Source of the DNA: Woeseiaceae bacterium
Lineage (GTDB): Bacteria; Pseudomonadota; Gammaproteobacteria; Steroidobacterales; Woeseiaceae
Assembly: GCA_028279985.1 (NCBI GenBank)
Contig: JANQMR010000025.1
Location: 1-64,000 of the forward strand
Reading direction: 5' to 3'
Length of the DNA stretch: 64,000 nt
Position numbers and translations under genes: made by a program. The notes beneath the pieces were generated by a model. The model made no database searches. It saw only the letters and a list, made by a program, of their open reading frames with translations, and was not told the DNA's origin. Positions 55,112 to 61,853 of the stretch are shown here, piece after piece (the first letter of the stretch is position 1; each line of letters starts with the position of its first letter).

Positions 55112-56844
55112 GCTGCGTCACTGCGGCGAATGGAAAGCTCGCCGAGGTGCAGGGTGGCAGCGGGCAATTCGCCGCGTTCCAGTCCTATGCCGATACGGAT
55201 GATCTTTCCGCCGGCCGCGGTTTCGGCGACATCGACTTTTCGCACCCAGGCACCGTCGGTGGGTTCCAGCGGTATTTCTTGCAGACCCCCGGCGTCGGTT
55301 TCGAGCCAGAGGTAAGCGCCGTGATAATCCGGAGACAAGGCATATACGAGTTCGACTTCCGCCGCATCGGCTTCCATCGAGGTCTTGAACAGCGGCACGC
55401 TCGCCGCGCCCGACCGCGGCGCCGCGTCGATACGTAAGGCATTACCCTTTTCGTAGGCGCGATCGAAATCGAACGTAACCTGCGTATCGGGCGCTCCGAT
55501 CACTGCAAACTGCCAGCTCGGCAGAATATCCTGGGCCGAAATATCGTGCCATTCTCCCGGCGTGGCCACGCCCTCCCGCGCTTTCATCTTGCCATGACCG
55601 GTACTGAAACTCGTCGTGAAAGGCAGCGCCGTCAGAACCGACCGGGCGGGTATCCGGCTGCCCGTGCCGGGCCAGCTTCCCGCCGGATCCCGAATTGCGG
55701 GATTGCCGTCCTCGCCGCCGAACAGGCGGTCGCCGGATCGATAGAAGGCATAAACATCTTCAGCGTCGTCCGCGAACGTCGAGACCGCCGGCTGGCCGTC
55801 ACCGCCGCGGTAAGTGAAGTTGTAATTGTTCGCAAACAACGCGATGGACATTGCCGGGCCGCCATTGCCGTCGCCGAGCGCGTCGAGCCAGTCGGGCACC
55901 CGGCGAATCGACTGCGCGACCCTGCCCGGCCACAGGTCGGCGCCCAGGTAAACGTCGAAGGGCGAACGCCCGAGCGAAGTCGCCGTTGCGAGGCTGGTCT
56001 CGAGCATGTCGTCCGGCCACCAGTAGTTCAGGAACATGGCGTCGGCGGTCCTGAGCGGCCCGTCCTGCAGGAACCGGCCATTCTTGTCGTTGAGCTCGTT
56101 CTGCCATTTCACGCGCCCGTTCGGCAGCATCGAATCGTACCAGTGAATCTCCATGCCCTCGGGGCGCTGCTCGACGAGATAGGCCATGAACGCCAGGAAC
56201 GCTTCGCCCAATGCCAATGGCGAATCGGCGCCGCCGAGATCCGTTTCCTGGTTCACCAGCCAGCCGTCGAAGCGGTAATACTCGGCGATTTCGACCAGTT
56301 TGCGCGCGTAGGGAAAGGCGCCGTGCTCGTCGCGGCGCAGGAACTCCGCCGGTTTCGCGATATCGCCCCCCCAGGCTTTGGGCGCGAAGAAAACCGTGCC
56401 AAGGACCTTGACGCCGTTCCGATGCGCCGCCTCGACCCAGGGTCTCGCGGGGATACTGACGTTCAGGTCCGCGGTACCGCCGAACCAGTTCAGGACGTCG
56501 ATCGACGACCAGTGCGTAAACGTGTAGAGGTTGAATGTCGCTTGTTCGTCGAGATGGTTGGCGAGCCCGTCGATACCGTCTGGCGCCACCAGCACCCTGG
56601 CTTTCGCCGGCAGGCGAGGATCGAGTTGCGACCGTGCATCGACGAAACGCTCGGCCAGGGGCACCGACGAGACATTACGCGGCTCGGCGAGCGCGCTGTC
56701 CGGCGTCCACCGTGCCACCTCGTCCAGCGTGAGCAGGAAGGGGGCGCGGCTGACCGGCGTCTCCGGCGGCGGTTCGGGCGTGCGACAGGCGCCCAGCGCG
56801 ACAGCGGCCAGCAGCCACAGGCCGAAGCGGAAAAATCCGTACAT
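55108..56844 (-). CDS. GH85 endo-beta-N-acetylglucosaminidase, lipoprotein
   Basis: A 578-aa protein from ATG 56844, giving a lipoprotein signal (MYGFFRFGLWLLAAVALGAC, lipid Cys 20). The GH85 barrel spans about 70-385: QATFNLYTFTHWSSIDVLNW, NGVKVLGTVFFAPKAWGG, FDGWLVNQETDLG with catalytic N198 and E200, MEIHWYDSMLPNGRVKWQNE and DAMFLNYWW. The C-terminal beta-sandwich runs from about 410. These enzymes hydrolyse the bond between the two GlcNAc residues of N-glycan cores by the substrate-assisted N-x-E mechanism. Next to nagA, a deaminase and a beta-mannosidase, it marks the locus as N-glycan directed. Confidence 0.9.
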   Translation of the reverse strand: MYGFFRFGLWLLAAVALGACRTPEPPPETPVSRAPFLLTLDEVARWTPDSALAEPRNVSSVPLAERFVDARSQLDPRLPAKARVLVAPDGIDGLANHLDEQATFNLYTFTHWSSIDVLNWFGGTADLNVSIPARPWVEAAHRNGVKVLGTVFFAPKAWGGDIAKPAEFLRRDEHGAFPYARKLVEIAEYYRFDGWLVNQETDLGGADSPLALGEAFLAFMAYLVEQRPEGMEIHWYDSMLPNGRVKWQNELNDKNGRFLQDGPLRTADAMFLNYWWPDDMLETSLATATSLGRSPFDVYLGADLWPGRVAQSIRRVPDWLDALGDGNGGPAMSIALFANNYNFTYRGGDGQPAVSTFADDAEDVYAFYRSGDRLFGGEDGNPAIRDPAGSWPGTGSRIPARSVLTALPFTTSFSTGHGKMKAREGVATPGEWHDISAQDILPSWQFAVIGAPDTQVTFDFDRAYEKGNALRIDAAPRSGAASVPLFKTSMEADAAEVELVYALSPDYHGAYLWLETDAGGLQEIPLEPTDGAWVRKVDVAETAAGGKIIRIGIGLERGELPAATLHLGELSIRRSDAA

Positions 56845-56868
56845 GCAGCTCGCGCCGTCGGACACTTA

Positions 56869-57028
56869 GGGAGCCTCTACATCGGTCCGACAAGGCTCAT
56901 TCTGCATCGGGGCGTCGAGATCAGGGCGCGTAAACGCCGCAGTAGCAGCGCTATTGCAGCCTTTGCGCGACGCCGGGATCGGCGCTCTGACACACAATGA
57001 GACCGCCATGACTTGTGCAGAGGCTCCC
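56869..57028 (-). mobile_element. Terminal-inverted-repeat element, copy B (MITE-like)
   Basis: A 160-bp sequence bounded by GGGAGCCTCTACA and TGCAGAGGCTCCC (12 of 13 positions paired; outer 10 perfect). It fills the gap between the ASPIC lipoprotein and GH85 genes. Its right end, read on the minus strand, is related to the element at 15822. It holds no gene of its own, and no target duplication is evident. A nonautonomous insertion-sequence derivative is the likeliest reading. Confidence 0.6.
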
Positions 57029-57037
57029 GAAGGCTCT

Positions 57038-58747
57038 CTAGGGTTGTTGTGAATACGTAACGCGCTGATTGGCCGCAACGTCGTTGAACGTGCTCTGTGA
57101 ACCGTCGGGCCACGTCACCGTCACGGAATCGACCTGCGTATTCGAGCCGATCCCGAAGAGCTGCTCGGTCGGGTTTTGCGACGTGAAATTGCTGCCGATG
57201 ACGATTTCGCGCATCTGCCGAATGCCGCCGGCCAGGATCTCGATTCTGGCGCCCGCGGCCTGCGTATTCCCGCCTGCGCCGGCGAGCTCCACGGTCAGCC
57301 AGTTGCCGTTGTCCGTGTCGTTTCGGTACAGCGTCGCCGAATTCTCCTCGTCGCGATGGGTGATGAACAAGTCGATGTCGCCGTCCTGGTCGAAGTCCGC
57401 GCAAACCAGGCCGCGCCCCTGCTCCTGGTCGACGATCCCGGCGTCACCGGCCATGTCGTCGAAGCTGCCGTCGCCCAGGGCCACGAAAAGCGGACTGAAG
57501 TCCGTGGCGAAAAACGTCTCCGGCACCTGATCGCGCCAGCCGTTGACGTGAAAAATATCCAGGTACTGATCGTTGTTCGTATCGAGAAAACACGCCGCCC
57601 AGCCCCAGCTACCGTCGCTCACCCCGGCTTCGTCCGTTGCGTCCTCGAAGACACCGCCGACGTTGCGATACAGGCGATTGCCGATGACCGAGCCTATCAC
57701 CGCACTGTTTATGGAGCTGACGAACCAGTCCAGGTCCCCATCGTTATCGTAGTCGCCCACGGCGGACCCCATGCCGGAGTCGTCGATGATGACGTCCTCG
57801 TCGGTGACGTCGGAGAACGTGCCGTCCTGGTTGTTCAGGAACACGCGACTCGACGTAAAGTCGGCGACGCTCAGGATATCGGGGTAACCGTCGTCGTTGA
57901 AGTCCGCGAACGTGGGCGCAAAGGTGTAGTCCCGATCGGAGCCGAGAACGCCGGCCCGGTTCAGGATGATCGTCGCCGCGATCCCGGATTCGACGCTCAC
58001 GCTCTCGTAGCGAATACCGTTTGCGTCGCTGATGTTGCGCCACAGGTGCTCCGTGTCGCCGGGGTTGTCGACTTCCCTGGGAGTCCCCCAGTGAGCGATG
58101 AACATGTCCAGGTCGCCGTCCTTGTCGTAGTCGCCGAAGGCCGCGGACACGCTGTTGACGGCTTGCATCGCGCGAATCCCGGATGCCTCGCTCACGTCGG
58201 CGAAGGAGCCGTCGCCGTTGTTCTCGTAAATGAACGAAGGGCTGCCCTCGAAGCCGCCGATGAACAGGTCCAAATCGCCGTCGCCGTCCATGTCCGCGAA
58301 CGTGGGCCCGCTCAGGCGGTCGTTCTGGGCGCCGGGCCTGGTGTAGGCAAGGCCGGCGGACTCGGCGACGTCCATGAAGATCAGGTTGCCGTCGTTGCGA
58401 TAGAGCAGATTGGGCCCCACGTCCCCGCGCACGACGAACAGGTCCGTGTCGCCGTCGCCGTCGTAATCGCCCGCGGCGACGCCGCCGGAGAACAACTCCG
58501 TATCGGTTTCGGACGGCACCTGATAGCCGTGCACGTAAGCGATTCCGCTGCCGGCCGTGGCATCGGCGAACGTGGGAGTGGCGCCGACGACCTGAGACGG
58601 CGGGGGCGTTGCCGGCGGCGGCGGTGACTGAGGGGGATCGGAGGCACCGCCGCCGCCTCCTCCGCCGCCGCATCCTGCATGCAGCGACGCCAGAAGCGAG
58701 ACCACTCCGAGGTGGATTTCGGGCCGTCGTTTTCGGGATGAGTGCAT
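57038..58747 (-). CDS. FG-GAP/ASPIC-UnbV (CRTAC1-like) lipoprotein
   Basis: A 569-aa protein from ATG 58747 (an ATG four codons upstream is possible). The signal ends LLASLHAGC and the lipid Cys is followed by eight Gly and a Pro-rich stretch, a long tether. Residues about 60-480 carry six or more FG-GAP/VCBS repeats with Asp-rich loops (GDYDGDGDTDLFV, DMDGDGDLDLFIGG, DFNDDGYPDIL, DYDNDGDLDWFV, DFDQDGDIDLFI). The ASPIC/UnbV domain is at the C-terminus (VDSVTVTWPDGSQSTFNDVA). It lies between the TonB receptor and GH85 genes. It may serve as the receptor's surface glycan-binding partner, a role filled by SusD in Bacteroidetes (inference). Confidence 0.85.
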   Translation of the reverse strand: MHSSRKRRPEIHLGVVSLLASLHAGCGGGGGGGGASDPPQSPPPPATPPPSQVVGATPTFADATAGSGIAYVHGYQVPSETDTELFSGGVAAGDYDGDGDTDLFVVRGDVGPNLLYRNDGNLIFMDVAESAGLAYTRPGAQNDRLSGPTFADMDGDGDLDLFIGGFEGSPSFIYENNGDGSFADVSEASGIRAMQAVNSVSAAFGDYDKDGDLDMFIAHWGTPREVDNPGDTEHLWRNISDANGIRYESVSVESGIAATIILNRAGVLGSDRDYTFAPTFADFNDDGYPDILSVADFTSSRVFLNNQDGTFSDVTDEDVIIDDSGMGSAVGDYDNDGDLDWFVSSINSAVIGSVIGNRLYRNVGGVFEDATDEAGVSDGSWGWAACFLDTNNDQYLDIFHVNGWRDQVPETFFATDFSPLFVALGDGSFDDMAGDAGIVDQEQGRGLVCADFDQDGDIDLFITHRDEENSATLYRNDTDNGNWLTVELAGAGGNTQAAGARIEILAGGIRQMREIVIGSNFTSQNPTEQLFGIGSNTQVDSVTVTWPDGSQSTFNDVAANQRVTYSQQP

Positions 58748-58782
58748 GGACTGGGGCATGAATCCGCGGGTCGATGGTTGGC

Positions 58783-58811
58783 GGCAAGGCCCGCCGGCGG
58801 CGGGCCTTGCC
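58783..58811 (-). terminator. Strong intercistronic hairpin after the TonB receptor gene
   Basis: A perfect 13-bp stem (GGCAAGGCCCGCC / GGCGGGCCTTGCC) with a 3-nt loop, 18 bp after the receptor stop and before the ASPIC lipoprotein gene. No T tract follows, so it more likely tunes mRNA stability or partial termination than ends the operon. Confidence 0.5.
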
Positions 58812-58828
58812 GGAATCGTCGTAAAGCG

Positions 58829-61708
58829 TCAGAACGTGTAATTGACGCCAATATAGGCCCTGCGGCCGGGATACACCACTCCGGCCGGCCGGTTCGTATC
58901 GTCGAGGTACGTCCGCTGGATTTCCTCCGTGAGGTTGATCACCGCCAGCGTCGCATTGAGGTTCTCGGAGAAGTTGTAGGTCGCGTTGATATCGATCTGA
59001 TCGTACTCCTCGGCAATGACCTCCAGACCGCGACTGACCCCGAGCGGCCGGTCGCCGATTCGGTTGTAGGATGCGCGGATACTGAACCGGTCGTTCTCGT
59101 AATAGCCGACGAGGTTCATCTGGTCCTCCGCGACGCCGGCCACCGAGGTTGCGCCGATGACCGCGCCTTCGAACGACACCTGGGTTTGTTCGCTGTCGTT
59201 GTAAGTGTAGTTGGCGATCAAGCCGAAGCCGTTGTCGAACGCGTGCTGTACGAACAGCTCCACACCGTCTTGCGTTACGTCGGAGCCGTTCACCGATGTC
59301 GTGTACGGGTCGATGGTCACGATCTCGCCGTCGACCTCCCGCTGCACGGTGATCGCCGCGTTCGTGACGAAGTTGTCCACGTCCTTGCGGTAGATCGCGA
59401 TACCCGCGGCGGAAGCGTCGGCGTAATACCACTCGAGCGACAGATCGAAGGCGGTCGCCTCGTACGGCTCGAGCTCGGGGTTGCCGCCCGATCCGCGCCA
59501 TTCCTCGGGAGTGCTGCCGTCGTCGCTGGCGGGCGTGAAAATCAGGATCTCCGCGCCGCCGAGATTGCCGTAGGGAATCCTGGCCATGACCTTGGACGCC
59601 GCAAACCGGAGTAACAAGTCGTCGTTGACGTCGTAGACGACATTGAGGCTCGGCAGCGTATTGTCCGTTTTGCCCGCACGAGTCACGAACTCGTCTCCGG
59701 CTCCCGGCGCGGAAGTCCGGTTGAAGACCAGGGTCTCTAGGTCCGTCTCGACGTAACGGAGCCCGATGTTACCCCGGAGCCGGTCGGTCGAGAAATTCGC
59801 CTGCACGTAGGCCGCCGAGATGTCCTCCGACACCTCGTAGATGTTGAACGGTTGGGTCGTCACGGTCGGATCGCCGAACCGGCCCTGCAGCCAGCCCCTG
59901 TAACTGTTCCAGTCGAACACCGAAAACGATGCGATGTTGAGCGCATCGCCGACGATATTGTCCATCGGGCTGCCGGCGATGAACTCGTTCGCGATCGTAT
60001 TGCCGTCGGGATGCAGGCTCAGGTCGGAAACGAAGTTCCCGGTACCGATCCAGCTCGGGCACGGCGTGCCCGGCGGGTCCCAGGGAATGAACCGGGAGCA
60101 GTCGGCCGGGTCGCTGGCGTCGTCGTACCTCACGTCGCGTACGCGACGGCTGATTTCGTGCTGACGGTACTTGACGCCCGCTTGCAGCGAGGTCACGGCG
60201 CCCCATGCCATCGGGAACTCGAAATCCAACTGCGCGTAGGTCTCTTCGTCGGTGCTGTCCGCGAAGCTCGACGTGTAGTTGTCTAGCGCGATCGCGTCGG
60301 GGCGATTGCCGAGCGAGGCGAAGTCGTCCGAGCTCGTGATCGTGATGCCCTCGTCGCCGTTGAACTGCCACGCCCAGTCGCCGATCGAGTTGACCACCGG
60401 ATTGTCGCCGTCCCACTGATTCGTCGAGTAGATCGCGCTGAAGAACTGTTCTTCGTCGCCGCCCTCGGCGTCGGTGCGGCCGACGATCGCGTCCATCGAA
60501 AAGCCGCCGAAATCGAAGGCCGCGTTGAGCGTGTACGTATCGGACGTCGAGACGCGCCTCACGCGGTCCCCGGCATATTGCGGCGAGGAGAGACGAACGC
60601 CGTCGGGCGCCACGGTACGCAGGCCCACCAGGGTGTCGCCGTCGGCGTCGAGGGTGACACCGCCCGGCGCGATCGCGTTACCCAGATTCCACTCGGGAAG
60701 CACGAGCCGATAGCGCTCGAAATCGCCGCCGAGCTCGAAGCGGAAGTAGTCCAGGCCGATTTCGAAAGCGTCGGTGGGCCGCCATTGTGCGCTGAACTGG
60801 ATTCCTTCCCTTTCGCGCTGCTGCTCCTCGATGACGCCGACCACCGCGGTGGGCATGTAAAAGCCGTCGAAGGTCGCGCCGTTGCCGCCGTCATCGACCA
60901 GCGGGTCCCTGCGCTGGGTACCTTCCCGCAGCGCGCCGGAAGCGATCAGCGCATTGAAATCGTCCTCGGTCGCCACGTAGTTCCAGCTTTCGGTCGTCGC
61001 GCCGACGGTACGGTTCTCGCGATTCTGCTGGGTGTAACCGACGAGCACGCCGAAGGTGTCGCTGTCGTTCTTCCACGAGTAGCTTGCGCTGAACTGCGGC
61101 TCGTAGTCTTCGGTAACGTCGGCGTAAGTGACTTCAGCCGCGACGAAACCGCTGTTCGCGTCCCGGTCCAACGGCTTGTGCGTGTGCAGGATGATCGTAC
61201 CGCCGACACCGCCCTCGTCGATCCGCGCCTGCGGCGACTTGATGACTTCGGCGCGCGCGATCATGTTCGACGGCAGCAGCGTGTACAGGAACGAGCGTTG
61301 CGGCTCGCCCAGCGACGAAGCAATGTAATTGCCGTTCAACTGCGTGAGCGTCAGGTCCGAACCCAGGCCTCGTACGTCGACCCGTTGCCCCTCGCCGCCG
61401 CTGCGGGTGATCGAGACGCCCGGCACTCTTTGCAGTGCGTCGGCGACGTTTTTGTCCGGGAACTTGCCGATGTCCTCGGCGTTGATCGAATCGCTGATCG
61501 AGTCCGCGAAACGCTTGGCGTCCAGGTTACTCCGCAGCGAGGAGCGGATGCCGGTGACGACGACTTCGTCGATGGCTTCGAGGTCCATGTCGTCTTCGTC
61601 TTCATCCTGCGCCAGGGCGGGCATCGAGACGGCAAGGCCGGCTAAGGCGGCGACTAACAGAACGGCGAAGAATTCCTTCTTGGCCGCTAGGAAATCGAGA
61701 TTGATCAT
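58829..61708 (-). CDS. TonB-dependent receptor of Xanthomonas/Caulobacter glycan type
   Basis: A 959-aa outer-membrane receptor. Signal peptide ends SMPALAQ (about 34), and the mature start is Asp/Glu-rich followed by IDEVVVTGIRSSLRSNLDAK and NAEDIGKFPDKNVADALQRV, the signature of the TIGR01782 receptor group often found in carbohydrate loci. Plug segment VDVRGLGSDLTLTQLNGNYI and barrel end in YIGVNYTF (terminal Phe). No STN domain. A 20-bp palindromic operator lies 62 bp upstream. It is the likely importer of N-glycan oligosaccharides. Confidence 0.93.
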   Translation of the reverse strand: MINLDFLAAKKEFFAVLLVAALAGLAVSMPALAQDEDEDDMDLEAIDEVVVTGIRSSLRSNLDAKRFADSISDSINAEDIGKFPDKNVADALQRVPGVSITRSGGEGQRVDVRGLGSDLTLTQLNGNYIASSLGEPQRSFLYTLLPSNMIARAEVIKSPQARIDEGGVGGTIILHTHKPLDRDANSGFVAAEVTYADVTEDYEPQFSASYSWKNDSDTFGVLVGYTQQNRENRTVGATTESWNYVATEDDFNALIASGALREGTQRRDPLVDDGGNGATFDGFYMPTAVVGVIEEQQREREGIQFSAQWRPTDAFEIGLDYFRFELGGDFERYRLVLPEWNLGNAIAPGGVTLDADGDTLVGLRTVAPDGVRLSSPQYAGDRVRRVSTSDTYTLNAAFDFGGFSMDAIVGRTDAEGGDEEQFFSAIYSTNQWDGDNPVVNSIGDWAWQFNGDEGITITSSDDFASLGNRPDAIALDNYTSSFADSTDEETYAQLDFEFPMAWGAVTSLQAGVKYRQHEISRRVRDVRYDDASDPADCSRFIPWDPPGTPCPSWIGTGNFVSDLSLHPDGNTIANEFIAGSPMDNIVGDALNIASFSVFDWNSYRGWLQGRFGDPTVTTQPFNIYEVSEDISAAYVQANFSTDRLRGNIGLRYVETDLETLVFNRTSAPGAGDEFVTRAGKTDNTLPSLNVVYDVNDDLLLRFAASKVMARIPYGNLGGAEILIFTPASDDGSTPEEWRGSGGNPELEPYEATAFDLSLEWYYADASAAGIAIYRKDVDNFVTNAAITVQREVDGEIVTIDPYTTSVNGSDVTQDGVELFVQHAFDNGFGLIANYTYNDSEQTQVSFEGAVIGATSVAGVAEDQMNLVGYYENDRFSIRASYNRIGDRPLGVSRGLEVIAEEYDQIDINATYNFSENLNATLAVINLTEEIQRTYLDDTNRPAGVVYPGRRAYIGVNYTF

Positions 61709-61770
61709 TTTGTCCCCCCGGAGGTTGTATTACATGGCACTACTGCTGCATGTTCATTAAGTTACCTTGA

Positions 61771-61790
61771 GAATGTAACCGGTTACATTC
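61771..61790. promoter_or_regulatory. LacI-family operator palindrome
   Basis: GAATGTAACCGGTTACATTC is a perfect 20-bp palindrome with the central CG and TGTAA-type arms typical of LacI-family sites. It sits between the beta-mannosidase stop and the TonB receptor start, in the receptor's promoter region. The cognate regulator is not in the window. Confidence 0.75.
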
Positions 61791-61853
61791 GCCAAGTCCA
61801 GTATTAGAGAAAGTTTGCGGCCGAATGTCGTTTTCTCGCAACGAAATCGGCAT

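Noticed and set aside
57744..59501. A 585-codon minus-strand frame overlapping the TonB receptor and ASPIC lipoprotein genes
   Set aside because: Arg-rich shadow of two well-supported genes read in another frame.
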